Of a stretch of 15,758 nucleotides of DNA, positions 1 through 7,420 are shown piece after piece; positions within the stretch are counted from its first letter, which is position 1; each line of letters begins with the position of its first letter. The translations under genes were made by a program, and so were the position numbers. The notes under the pieces were generated by a model. It saw nothing but the letters and a program-made list of their open reading frames with translations. It was not told the origin of the DNA and ran no database searches. Source of the stretch: Alistipes sp. (GTDB lineage Bacteria; Bacteroidota; Bacteroidia; Bacteroidales; Rikenellaceae); the NCBI GenBank assembly GCA_019422485.1, contig JAHZDG010000012.1, positions 18,816-34,573 on the forward strand. The letters run 5' to 3'.

Positions 1-248
1 TGATTTTGGATGACAGCACCAGTGCCGTGGACTCTGAAACGGAACGCAAACTATGGCACAGCCTGCGGAACTATGCCGGCAGCACGACTCTTTTGGTGAT
101 TACCCAGCGGGTGCAGACCATGCAGGCCGCCGATCGGGTGATGGTACTCGAGGAGGGTCGTCTGGAGGCGATCGGAACTCCGGAGGAATTGAGGGAGATG
201 TCGCCGGCGTATCAGGAAATTTATCGGTCACAACAAATATTTGTATAG
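1..248 (+). CDS. ABC exporter half-transporter, C-terminal fragment (degenerate ATPase site)
   Basis: Only the last ~81 residues are in the window; the 5' end lies upstream and the first whole codon is at position 3. What is visible is the end of an ABC nucleotide-binding domain: a Walker B/D-loop stretch ILDDSTSAVD, a switch region VITQRVQT, and the usual tail LEEGRLEAIGTPEEL. Two catalytic residues differ from consensus: the Walker B glutamate is Asp, and the switch histidine is Gln. These substitutions mark the non-hydrolysing member of heterodimeric ABC exporters (TM287 of TM287/288, BmrC, LmrC). The next gene starts 4 bases after this stop and encodes the partner with intact residues, so the two very probably form one inner-membrane efflux or lipid/peptide exporter. 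The substrate cannot be told from sequence. It is not a broken gene: the frame is clean to the stop. Confidence 0.9.
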   Translation, partial: ILDDSTSAVDSETERKLWHSLRNYAGSTTLLVITQRVQTMQAADRVMVLEEGRLEAIGTPEELREMSPAYQEIYRSQQIFV

Positions 249-252
249 CCTT

Positions 253-2070
253 ATGCCCCATCACGGTTCATATCGATATAATGACAAGCCGAAACAAGGC
301 CGAAAAACCTTGCGTCGGCTGATGACTTATGTCGGGTATAACCGGACACTGTTGGGGGTGATCGGCGGGTTGATTTTGCTGAATATTGTCTGCAATCTGT
401 TGGGATCCTATATGTTGCGGCCGATTATCAACGATTATATCTTGCCGGGTAATTTTTCGGGTTTGGGTGGTGCGTTAGGTGTTCTGGGGGCGGTTTATCT
501 GATCGGGGTATCGGCCTTGTATATTCAATATCGGCTGTTGAATAAAGTGGGACAACGTACCGTGGCCCGTTTGCGGTCAGAACTTTTCGAGCATATGGAG
601 CGTCTGCCGGTCCCCTATTTCGATACCCATCAGCATGGCGATCTGATGAGTCGTTATACGAACGATATCGATCGGGTGAGCGAAGCATTGACCGACAGCC
701 TCTCGGAGATGTTGTCCAGTGCGTTGATGCTGGTGGGCGTATTTGGAATGATGTTGTATATCAGCCCGATATTGACGCTGGTCAGTTTGGTGACCCTGCC
801 GTTGATGTTTGCGCTGGCACGGGCGATCGTGCGGCGAAGCCGACGTCGTTTTGCGGCCCAACAAGCAGCTCTGGGCAGTGTGAACGGATACATTGAGGAG
901 ATAATCAGTGCTCAACGGGTGGTGAAGCTCTTCGGGCATGAACGTCAGGCGATCGACGATTTCGATCGGTTGAATCGACAACTGAAGGAACAGTCTCGGC
1001 TTGCTCAGTTTTACGCCGGGATGATGATGCCTGCCATGCAAAACCTCAATACGCTGAATTATGTGATTGTGACCGTGGTGGGTGGATTATTGGCGTTGTT
1101 CCGGGGGTTCGATGTCGGAGGGCTGGCGGCTTTTCTGCAATATTCGCGTCAGTTTGGGCGCCCGATCAATGAGTTGTCGGTGTTGTATAATAATATTCAG
1201 GCGGCGATTGCCGGGGCCGAACGTATTTTCCAGGTCATTGATCAGGCTCCCGAATCGGATCCGTCGGACCAGGTAGAGACACCTAAGGTGCGGGGTGAGG
1301 TTTGTTTTCGGAAGGTGTGGTTCTCTTATCGGCCCGGGAAACCGGTGCTGAAAGGCATTTCGTTTCAGGCCCGTCCCGGAAGTAAAATTGCGCTGGTTGG
1401 AGCCACCGGTGCCGGGAAAACGACGATTCTGAACCTTCTGCCTCGATTTTTTACGGCCGATGCAGGTGAAATTACGATTGATGGCACTCCGGTGAATCGG
1501 ATCGATCGGGCTTCTTTGCGACGGTCGATGGCGATTGTTTTGCAGGATACTCACCTGTTTACGGGTACAGTGCGTGAGAATATCCGTTTCGGTCGGTTGG
1601 AGGCTACGGATGAGGAGGTGGAACAGGCAGCTCGCTTGACATCGGCGCATTCGTTTATTCAACGCTTGCCACACGGTTATGATACCTTGTTGGAGAACGA
1701 TGGGGCCAATCTGAGTCAGGGTCAGCGTCAGCTGCTCAATATCGCTCGGGCTGCGGTGGCCGATCCTTCGATTCTCTTGTTGGATGAGGCGACCAGCAAC
1801 ATCGACACCCGCAGCGAGATGTGGATTCAACAGGGATTGGACCAGTTGATGCAGGGACGCACGTGTTTGATTATTGCGCATCGTTTGTCGACGGTGCGTC
1901 ATGCCGATACGATTTTGGTGCTGGATGAAGGCCGGATTGTGGAACAGGGTACGCATGTCGATTTGTTGCGGTCTCGAGGCAAATATTACGAGTTGTATCG
2001 GGAACAGTTCGGCATGGAGGCCGGTGATTCGGCTTTGCAATCAACTACCGAGGAAAATACATCTATTTAA
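253..2070 (+). CDS. ABC exporter half-transporter, catalytic partner (TM288/BmrD-like)
   Basis: A 605-residue protein with a six-helix exporter membrane domain (about residues 25-320) fused to an ATPase domain (about 345-585). It shows Walker A GATGAGKTT at 383-391, signature LSQGQRQ from 487, Walker B ILLLDEATS with the catalytic Glu at 512, and the switch His at 543 (IIAHRLST). The signature reads LSQGQ rather than LSGGQ, as in TM288-type partners; that motif faces the degenerate site of the other subunit. Together with the preceding gene this is a type IV (former type I) heterodimeric exporter in the inner membrane, probably multidrug or lipid/peptide efflux; the substrate is unknown. The ATG at 253 is preferred over the in-frame TTG at 241, which would overlap the previous stop. 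The esterase gene follows after 11 bases, so all three are probably one operon. Confidence 0.95.
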   Translation: MPHHGSYRYNDKPKQGRKTLRRLMTYVGYNRTLLGVIGGLILLNIVCNLLGSYMLRPIINDYILPGNFSGLGGALGVLGAVYLIGVSALYIQYRLLNKVGQRTVARLRSELFEHMERLPVPYFDTHQHGDLMSRYTNDIDRVSEALTDSLSEMLSSALMLVGVFGMMLYISPILTLVSLVTLPLMFALARAIVRRSRRRFAAQQAALGSVNGYIEEIISAQRVVKLFGHERQAIDDFDRLNRQLKEQSRLAQFYAGMMMPAMQNLNTLNYVIVTVVGGLLALFRGFDVGGLAAFLQYSRQFGRPINELSVLYNNIQAAIAGAERIFQVIDQAPESDPSDQVETPKVRGEVCFRKVWFSYRPGKPVLKGISFQARPGSKIALVGATGAGKTTILNLLPRFFTADAGEITIDGTPVNRIDRASLRRSMAIVLQDTHLFTGTVRENIRFGRLEATDEEVEQAARLTSAHSFIQRLPHGYDTLLENDGANLSQGQRQLLNIARAAVADPSILLLDEATSNIDTRSEMWIQQGLDQLMQGRTCLIIAHRLSTVRHADTILVLDEGRIVEQGTHVDLLRSRGKYYELYREQFGMEAGDSALQSTTEENTSI

Positions 2071-2081
2071 GCAAGATAGTT

Positions 2082-3851
2082 ATGAAACGGGTATGGATTT
2101 TTTTATGGAGCTGCCTGCTGGCGGGGATGACCGCCGGGGCGCTGCGAGCCGAGACAGTGTCGGACTCGTTACGTTGGTTTGATCCTCAGCAGGCCGGATT
2201 TCCGGTTGTGGAGGGACAGGCTTGGTACAAGGATCTGGCCGGAACCTATAACCGCTGGCCGGAACGATTGCGTTCGGAGGTCCGGGAAGGGGTTTGGACA
2301 TTGGCCTGTCAGTCGGCCGGATTGTCAATTCGTTTTCGGAGCAATGCCTCTCCGATCCGGGTGCGTTATCGGGTGACCCGGAATCAGGAACGCGAGATGG
2401 ATCATATGCCGGCAACCGGAGTCTCAGGGTTGGATCTTTATGCCTTCGATCGGCATGGTCGGGAAACTCATGTGGCACGGAAGGTCGATTGGTCGAATGC
2501 CGATACGATTTATTATGAATTCCGCCCGCAGCCGGACGATCGTTTTGCAGAGGCCGGTTATGAATTCCAGCTCTATCTGCCGCTTTATAACGGTGTGGCG
2601 CAACTGGAAATCGGGGTGGATACGGCAGCGCATTTCACTTTCCTGCCGGTGCGTACCGAAAAGCCGATCGTAGCGTACGGGACCTCGATTCTGCAGGGGG
2701 CTTGTGCCTCTCGTCCGGGGATGGCCTGGTCGACGATTCTGTCCCGGAAGTTGGATCTGCCGCTGTTGAATTTCGGGTTTTCGGGCAGCGGTGTGTTGGA
2801 TTCGGCGATTCTGGCAGAATTGGGAATGATCGACGCCCGATTGTATATCGTGGATTGCTTGCCGAATCTGGTGGGCATTCCGGATTCTGTGGTGACGGCT
2901 CGTTTTCGGCAAGCTGTGGCCTTGTTGAGACGCCAGTATCAGGCGCCTATTCTGTTGATCGAACATGCGGAAGCAGCGTTGGATGGCGGAGATAGTGCGG
3001 CAATGCATAAAAATGATTTGTTGAAAGCTTGTTACGAACGTCTGTGTGCGGAAGGTGTGCCCGAATTGTATTATCTGTCGTGTGAGGAGATCGCTTTGCA
3101 GGAGGATGCTTTGGTCGACGGGATCCATCCGACGGATTATGGAATGGTGCAGCAGGCTAAAGTATGTGAAGCCAAGATTCGGGAGATTCTCGCAGAACCG
3201 CTGGGGGATCGTTCGACAACCTGTCCGGTGCGTCAACGCCGGGATGCACCCTATTATGAATGGACGGACCGCCATGAAGAGATCCTGGCGCAAAATCGGG
3301 TCGATGCACCGGTCAATGTGATTTTCGGCAACTCGATCGTTCATTTCTGGGATGGTGAAGGCGGTCGTCATGACATTCATGGCGGCACGAACTGGCCCCG
3401 TATCATGGCTCCGGCGAATTTCCGCAATCTGGGCTGCGGGCATGACCGGATCGAGAATGTACTGTGGAGAATCTATCATGGTGAACTGGATGGTTATGCG
3501 GCTAAACGGATCGTATTTATGATTGGAACCAACAATTTGGGGATCGATACGAATGAAGACATTGTGGAAGGAATTGCCCGTTTGGCGGAGGAGGCGCGTC
3601 GGCGTCAGCCTCAGGCACAGGTGGAAGTGATCGGTTTGCTGCCGCGTCGGAACATGGAAGATCGTGTGGCCGAACTCAATAAGCTGTTGGCTCAGAAAAT
3701 GCAATCGATGGGAGTGGTATTCCGCAATCCGGGCGTCCGTCTGTTGAAGAAGAATCATCGCATTGATGAGTCGCTCTTTTTGGATGGGTTGCATCTGAAG
3801 GAACAGGGGTATGACCGCATTGCTTCGGAAATCGCCACGGGAGTTCAGTAA
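2082..3851 (+). CDS. Secreted esterase with two tandem SGNH hydrolase domains (GxDLY N-terminus)
   Basis: A 589-residue exported protein. The N-terminus is a signal peptide (MKR, hydrophobic core, ALRA cleavage site near residue 23). Residues ~25-185 form a GxDLY-type beta domain; the name motif GLDLY is present. The first SGNH domain (~190-365) has the nucleophile Ser202 in YGTSILQG, a NFGFSGSG block, LPN, and Asp346/His349 in DGIHP. The second SGNH domain (~400-589) has Ser418 in FGNSI, NLGCGHD, GTNN with Asn484, and Asp568/His571 in DGLHL. Both therefore keep a full Ser-Gly-Asn-His set. Such proteins remove acyl (often acetyl) groups from glycans or lipids in the periplasm or at the cell surface; the substrate here is unknown. 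It sits 11 bases after the ABC exporter gene and ends just before a strong hairpin, so it is probably the last gene of that operon. Confidence 0.9.
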   Translation: MKRVWIFLWSCLLAGMTAGALRAETVSDSLRWFDPQQAGFPVVEGQAWYKDLAGTYNRWPERLRSEVREGVWTLACQSAGLSIRFRSNASPIRVRYRVTRNQEREMDHMPATGVSGLDLYAFDRHGRETHVARKVDWSNADTIYYEFRPQPDDRFAEAGYEFQLYLPLYNGVAQLEIGVDTAAHFTFLPVRTEKPIVAYGTSILQGACASRPGMAWSTILSRKLDLPLLNFGFSGSGVLDSAILAELGMIDARLYIVDCLPNLVGIPDSVVTARFRQAVALLRRQYQAPILLIEHAEAALDGGDSAAMHKNDLLKACYERLCAEGVPELYYLSCEEIALQEDALVDGIHPTDYGMVQQAKVCEAKIREILAEPLGDRSTTCPVRQRRDAPYYEWTDRHEEILAQNRVDAPVNVIFGNSIVHFWDGEGGRHDIHGGTNWPRIMAPANFRNLGCGHDRIENVLWRIYHGELDGYAAKRIVFMIGTNNLGIDTNEDIVEGIARLAEEARRRQPQAQVEVIGLLPRRNMEDRVAELNKLLAQKMQSMGVVFRNPGVRLLKKNHRIDESLFLDGLHLKEQGYDRIASEIATGVQ

Positions 3852-3871
3852 TTGCCTGGCTCTGACCGAAT

Positions 3872-3907
3872 AAAAAACGAAGAGAGAATTTTCTCTCTTC
3901 GTTTTTT
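3872..3907. terminator. Bidirectional rho-independent terminator
   Basis: A perfect 17-base inverted repeat (arms 3872-3888 and 3891-3907). Each arm pairs a GA/CT-rich stem (cgaagagaga) with six A or six T at its outer end. Either strand therefore reads as a hairpin followed by a run of U. It lies between the converging esterase gene (plus strand) and GNAT gene (minus strand) and can stop both transcripts. Confidence 0.9.
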
Positions 3908-3933
3908 ATGGTCTGTGGGGCCTCAAGATACCT

Positions 3934-3961
3934 CCCCTCTTTCGAACTATCGAAAGAAGGG
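3934..3961. other. Imperfect inverted repeat (second hairpin in convergent gap)
   Basis: Arms 3934-3945 and 3950-3961 pair at 11 of 12 positions (one C/A mismatch), with core ctttcga / tcgaaag around a 4-base loop. There is no T-run on either side, so it is less convincing as a terminator than the hairpin at 3872-3907. It may help protect or end the minus-strand transcript 30 bases after the GNAT stop. Confidence 0.5.
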
Positions 3962-3990
3962 AAAGTTAGTGTCAGTAGCCTCGATTTTGG

Positions 3991-4311
3991 TTAGGATTGC
4001 GTGAGGTCGGAAGAGGAACTGCCGGGAGAGGTCACCAGATGTTCCCATTCGGGGTGCTTCTGGATGTACTCGCGAATAAAGGGACAGACAGGCACAATGC
4101 GAAGCCCATCCTGGTCGATCTGTCGCAAAACGTCGGTCACTAATTTCGATCCTATTCCTTGCCCTCCGAGGGCCGAAGGGACGATGGTATGGGTCAGATA
4201 AAGAGGACCCTTTTCATCGGAAGCTACGTATTCAATATAAGCCGTATGTTCACCAATGCAGTATTCGTATCGGTGAGCTTCGGTATTGTGAATCAACAGA
4301 TGTGTTCCCAT
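3991..4311 (-). CDS. Small GNAT-family N-acetyltransferase (YidJ/NATD1-type)
   Basis: A 106-residue cytoplasmic protein matching the short single-domain GNAT family typified by bacterial YidJ-like proteins and human NATD1. Residues ~15-45 carry the strands leading to the acceptor region (YIEYVASDEKGPLYLTHTIV). The acetyl-CoA pyrophosphate loop is GGQGIGSKL at 49-57. The family's hallmark PVCPF...YIQKHPEW lies at 74-89. About 15 Ser-rich residues at the C-terminus look like unstructured tail. The family probably acetylates an unidentified small molecule or amine; no substrate is known and none can be inferred here. It starts 43 bases after the aldo/keto reductase stop on the same strand, so the two are probably co-transcribed, and it ends before a bidirectional terminator. 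Confidence 0.88.
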   Translation of the reverse strand: MGTHLLIHNTEAHRYEYCIGEHTAYIEYVASDEKGPLYLTHTIVPSALGGQGIGSKLVTDVLRQIDQDGLRIVPVCPFIREYIQKHPEWEHLVTSPGSSSSDLTQS

Positions 4312-4354
4312 AAGGTGTCAGCTGAAAATTACGACGGACGGTAAAATGTGCCTG

Positions 4355-5176
4355 TTAGAAATTGAAATGATCTGGATCTGAACCGACGCGTTCGTTACGG
4401 TTCAGGGCGTTGATCAGATCGATCTCTTCAGCGGTCAGTTCGAAATTGAAGATGTCGATGTTTTCGGCCAGGCGGTTGGCATGCGACGATTTGGGGATGG
4501 TCACGATCTTCCGCTGGTAATCCCATCGCAGGATAATCTGAGCCGGGGTCTTGCGGTATTTGGCCGCTAAATCGTTCAATAGTGGCTCCTGGAACAGCTC
4601 GGGTTTTCCGGCGGCAAAAGGACTCCAGGCTTCGGGACGAATGCCGTGTTGCAGGCAATAGTCCACATCTTCCTGTTGAATCAAATGGGGATGCAGTTCG
4701 ATCTGATTGACGGCCGGAATGATCTCCGTACTTTTTTGCAGGGTTTCGAGGTGATGTTTTTTGAAATTGCTCACTCCGATCGCCCGGGCTCGCCCGCTTT
4801 TATAAATGGTTTCGAGCACCTGCCAGCTGTGAACGAACTTGTCGGCCACGGGCCAGTGAATCAGATAGAGATCTACGTAATCGGTATCCAATTTTTGAAG
4901 ACTGCTCTCGAAGGCTTCCAAAATAAGCCCCGAACGTTGATCGTCGTTCCAGAGTTTGGTGGTGATGAAAATCTCTTCGCGCGGAATGCCGGATTGGCGG
5001 ATGGCTTGAGCTACGGCTTCTTCATTGAAGTAATAGGCGGCGGTGTCGATGTGACGGTAGCCTATTCGGAGAGCGGTTTCGATTGCTTCGACCGTCTCTT
5101 GGTTGTTGCCCATACGAAATACGCCCATGCCGATCCACGGCATTTCGACGCCATTGTTCAAGGTTACTTTTTCCAT
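4355..5176 (-). CDS. Aldo/keto reductase (2,5-diketogluconate reductase-like)
   Basis: A 273-residue cytoplasmic NADPH-dependent carbonyl reductase of the AKR superfamily, a (beta/alpha)8 barrel. The catalytic tetrad is complete: Asp44 and Tyr49 in DTAAYYFNEE, Lys74 in TTKLWN, His107 in LIHWP. The cofactor-binding end is present as IPKSSHANRLAENIDIF. The overall pattern (GVSNF, NQIELHP, DLYLIHWP) fits AKR5-like bacterial 2,5-diketo-D-gluconate or methylglyoxal reductases; the true substrate is not readable. I start at the ATG at 5176 because family members begin MEKVTLNNG; an in-frame ATG at 5197 would add seven unrelated residues. A hairpin upstream ends the preceding minus-strand gene, and a candidate promoter lies at 5266-5297, so this gene likely begins its own transcript with the GNAT gene behind it. 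Confidence 0.93.
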   Translation of the reverse strand: MEKVTLNNGVEMPWIGMGVFRMGNNQETVEAIETALRIGYRHIDTAAYYFNEEAVAQAIRQSGIPREEIFITTKLWNDDQRSGLILEAFESSLQKLDTDYVDLYLIHWPVADKFVHSWQVLETIYKSGRARAIGVSNFKKHHLETLQKSTEIIPAVNQIELHPHLIQQEDVDYCLQHGIRPEAWSPFAAGKPELFQEPLLNDLAAKYRKTPAQIILRWDYQRKIVTIPKSSHANRLAENIDIFNFELTAEEIDLINALNRNERVGSDPDHFNF

Positions 5177-5265
5177 AGCGGTGTGGATGTTATGCACGTT
5201 AATGGTGGCGTTGGAAGGTCATATCCGGACAGATCGTTTTCTGAAACAGACAGACTTCCTAATTC

Positions 5266-5297
5266 TAAAGATACGAAAAATACGTCGATTTAGAAAA
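5266..5297 (-). promoter_or_regulatory. Candidate Bacteroidota-type promoter for the aldo/keto reductase
   Basis: On the minus strand, tatcttta (5273 down to 5266) matches the Bacteroidota -7 element TAnnTTTG at all but the last base. A TTTT/TTTC stretch at 5293-5297 lies 19-20 bases upstream, where the -33 TTTG is expected. The 5' leader would be roughly 60-80 bases. The region is AT-rich compared with its flanks. The match is suggestive only; no start site is known. Confidence 0.4.
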
Positions 5298-5345
5298 TTT
5301 CTTTTCGTTTTGCGTCTCGGCAATCGCAGCAAAACGGGAACGAAA

Positions 5346-5370
5346 ATCCCGGAGCAAACCGCTCCGGGAT
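5346..5370 (-). terminator. Rho-independent terminator after the M43 metalloprotease gene
   Basis: A perfect 10-base inverted repeat (atcccggagc at 5346-5355, gctccgggat at 5361-5370) with a 5-base loop. On the minus strand the hairpin is followed by a short T-rich stretch (ttttcgtt). It lies 28 bases after the stop of the minus-strand metalloprotease gene and should separate it from the aldo/keto reductase transcript. Confidence 0.8.
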
Positions 5371-5397
5371 AGAATATAGAACGCTATTCGGGATGGG

Positions 5398-6657
5398 TTA
5401 TGGCATTTTGATAGCTGGCGGGATTTCCAAATCCTGTTTGCTTTTGGAGATCGGACGTTCGTATTTGGGACCAGGGATCAAGGGACTGTACGACAGAACA
5501 TGGCGTACCCGTTTGGCCTGATCTTCGGTGAACTCGTCACCGAACGAATAGTTGTAGTCCATGATGTTGTGGGACACAAACGAAGTTCCGTCACAGGCGG
5601 ATCGTTTGGTGAGAATCTGCATGGTGAGGTTGGGCGTGTCCCAAACCTGGTCGAGCCACGTTTCGTATTCCGAACGGTTGTAATCGGGCGTGTCGGTGCA
5701 ATAGTCGTTGTTGTCGCCGCATTGGTCTTCAGAAAAGGCGTGCAAAAGACCTACATAATGGCCCAATTCATGCGATAAGGTGTTGACGATATCGGCGGGA
5801 TCGTGCATCTCGGCGGTGGAACGATTGTACAGATACGATCGGTTAATGGAGACACAATGGACATATTTCGGCATGCGATCGATGTAAATATCGCCAATCT
5901 TAAGTCCTTGTAGTGCATTGGCACTGACGGTGTAAGGAAGAAACGAAATGCCGGTTACGTTGGAATTTTGTGCGTTGAAATAATAGATGAAAACGTTGAT
6001 GTATTCATTTAAATCCCATAATAAGCTGACGGCTTGCGTATTGGGAGATTCTGCATCCATAAAGACGTCCGGATCGATGGTCGATGTCGACCAAGAAACA
6101 TAGTGGATACCCGGTTCATTTAATGGATTTCCATTGGGATCGTGTTCGGCCAATATGAACGACAGATTCATATCCGGAGTATTACCTGCCAGTCCTTGGA
6201 AATTGGTGTTACAGTCATTGATGACCTGACTGAGCCACCCGGATTGAATAGGCTCATTACTGGAGGGCCCTTGCAAAATGTGGAAAATCACCGGCAGTTC
6301 GTAATGGTAATCGCTCAGTGAGGCATTCTGAAGAACGGTTACCGTGGCGGTCAGCTCTCCGCTGCGCACCGTCAGGGTGGTTTGTCGGCTGTCCATCGTG
6401 TTGTCGTAAGCCGATAGCGTCAAGGTGATCGTTGCATTTCCTTTACCGCTGGTTTTGTCAGGAACACACCAGTCTGTTTGTCCGCTGATTTGCCATGTCG
6501 AGTTACAGGTGATGTCGAACGTGAGGGTTCCCCCTTCAGAAAACCCACTCAATTTCTGGGTTGATACCGTTAGGTTGGTATAAACCGGATTCGGGTCCTC
6601 GTGGCAAGCCGTGACCGCGAATAATAAGCACAATAACAAGAGAAGTCTATGTTTCAT
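5398..6657 (-). CDS. BACON-domain lipoprotein zinc metalloprotease (pappalysin-like, M43 type)
   Basis: A 419-residue lipoprotein. The signal peptide ends in a lipobox (AVTAC, lipidated Cys18) followed by acidic residues HEDP, which resembles the Bacteroidota surface-export signal. Residues ~25-112 form a BACON domain, a Bacteroidota beta-sandwich often found before catalytic domains (typical pieces: TFDITCNSTWQISG, TDWC, TVTVLQNA). The protease domain (~118-395) has the metzincin zinc motif HELGHYVGLLH (His296, Glu297, His300, His306) and a Met-turn NIMDY with Met366. Paired cysteines (DQCGDNNDYCTDTPDY) follow the zinc motif, as in pappalysin/ulilysin-like M43 enzymes; the BF0631-type lipoprotein metalloproteases of Bacteroides look like the closest described group. 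It probably cleaves proteins outside the cell or in the periplasm. It starts 36 bases after the NlpE-like gene. Confidence 0.88.
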   Translation of the reverse strand: MKHRLLLLLCLLFAVTACHEDPNPVYTNLTVSTQKLSGFSEGGTLTFDITCNSTWQISGQTDWCVPDKTSGKGNATITLTLSAYDNTMDSRQTTLTVRSGELTATVTVLQNASLSDYHYELPVIFHILQGPSSNEPIQSGWLSQVINDCNTNFQGLAGNTPDMNLSFILAEHDPNGNPLNEPGIHYVSWSTSTIDPDVFMDAESPNTQAVSLLWDLNEYINVFIYYFNAQNSNVTGISFLPYTVSANALQGLKIGDIYIDRMPKYVHCVSINRSYLYNRSTAEMHDPADIVNTLSHELGHYVGLLHAFSEDQCGDNNDYCTDTPDYNRSEYETWLDQVWDTPNLTMQILTKRSACDGTSFVSHNIMDYNYSFGDEFTEDQAKRVRHVLSYSPLIPGPKYERPISKSKQDLEIPPAIKMP

Positions 6658-6693
6658 GTGCTAAAGATAAAAAATTTTTGTTAAGTCCTGTTG

Positions 6694-7347
6694 TTAAAGG
6701 TATACCTTTCGATAACAGAGGCTTTGATTTCCTGTATTATGCCACAAAATGTCTGACTGTGGACCGATGTGGAGCTGAAGGTGTGACTCGTGACCCTCGG
6801 GGTTCGTTGTGCTCAGGTCGACCTCGGAAGCCGATCTAAGATTCCAGTTTCCAGTTTGAGATGTTTGCTGCGTATCGCTGGCATAGCGAGTCAGGACATA
6901 CGTGTAGTCCGGCTTTAAATGCAGGACTGTTTTGGTGCGGTCGGGAGCGAAAGCTTCATACAGACCGACGATCAGGGGCGAGGATTGACCGCTGCCTGCG
7001 GGATTAAAACCGATCAAAGATTCGATGACCAAGGAATCGGAGAAAGGTATGTCCTCCGAATGGGGGCCGGAGATCAGCGCTCCGTTCAGTTCGATGAATA
7101 CGCTTTGTCCAGGAGAAGGGTTCAGTGCCTTGTATTTGCGTACGGTTTCGTCGAAGGCTTCTTGTCGGGATACCGGGTATTGGGCACCGGTGGCACCATC
7201 ATAAAACCAGACGGTATCGTCGTTTTGCACAAATTCACCGCAGAAATAGTGCACGTCATCCCCCCTCAGAGAGTGCTCTTCCCCGCTCGTGCAGGCTGTT
7301 AGTGTCAGCGCTGCGATACCTTCCAGAAAAGCATACAACGATCTCAT
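6694..7347 (-). CDS. NlpE-like lipoprotein with OB-type domain first
   Basis: A 217-residue lipoprotein with lipobox TLTAC (Cys19). Two modules can be read. Residues ~32-118 resemble the NlpE C-terminal OB domain (FYDGATGAQYPVSRQEAFDE, a helix, then SVFIELNGALISGP). Residues ~124-180 resemble the NlpE N-terminal beta domain (VGLYEAFAP, TVLHLKPDYTYVLTRY, TGNWNLRSASEVDLS). In E. coli NlpE, a lipoprotein that signals envelope stress to the Cpx system, the order is the reverse. The CxxC motif of the E. coli N-terminal domain is missing here. The role is probably envelope-associated, but Bacteroidota generally lack a recognisable Cpx pathway, so an NlpE-like signalling job is only inferred. It lies 73 bases after the M3 peptidase gene and 36 bases before the M43 protease gene, all on one strand. 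Confidence 0.65.
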   Translation of the reverse strand: MRSLYAFLEGIAALTLTACTSGEEHSLRGDDVHYFCGEFVQNDDTVWFYDGATGAQYPVSRQEAFDETVRKYKALNPSPGQSVFIELNGALISGPHSEDIPFSDSLVIESLIGFNPAGSGQSSPLIVGLYEAFAPDRTKTVLHLKPDYTYVLTRYASDTQQTSQTGNWNLRSASEVDLSTTNPEGHESHLQLHIGPQSDILWHNTGNQSLCYRKVYL

Positions 7348-7420
7348 AGACGTCGGAAATGAAAATGGTCTTTCCAGACGTTTGCAAAAACCAGGCCGTT
7401 TCTAAAGGACGGAATGGAGC

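Noticed and set aside
1087..2040. 317-codon minus-strand open frame inside the ABC exporter gene
   Set aside because: Antisense to the ATPase domain with all motifs intact; no family features in its own translation.
2424..3794. 456-codon open frame on the minus strand inside the esterase gene
   Set aside because: It is fully antisense to a gene with two recognisable catalytic domains. Its translation is rich in Arg/His/Gln/Ile with no motifs or signal, as expected for a shadow of biased codon use.
7348..7420. Possible promoter or terminator between the M3 peptidase and NlpE-like genes
   Set aside because: I found no TAnnTTTG match. The only pairing (ccgt...acgg near 7401-7415) is four bases long; nothing supportable.
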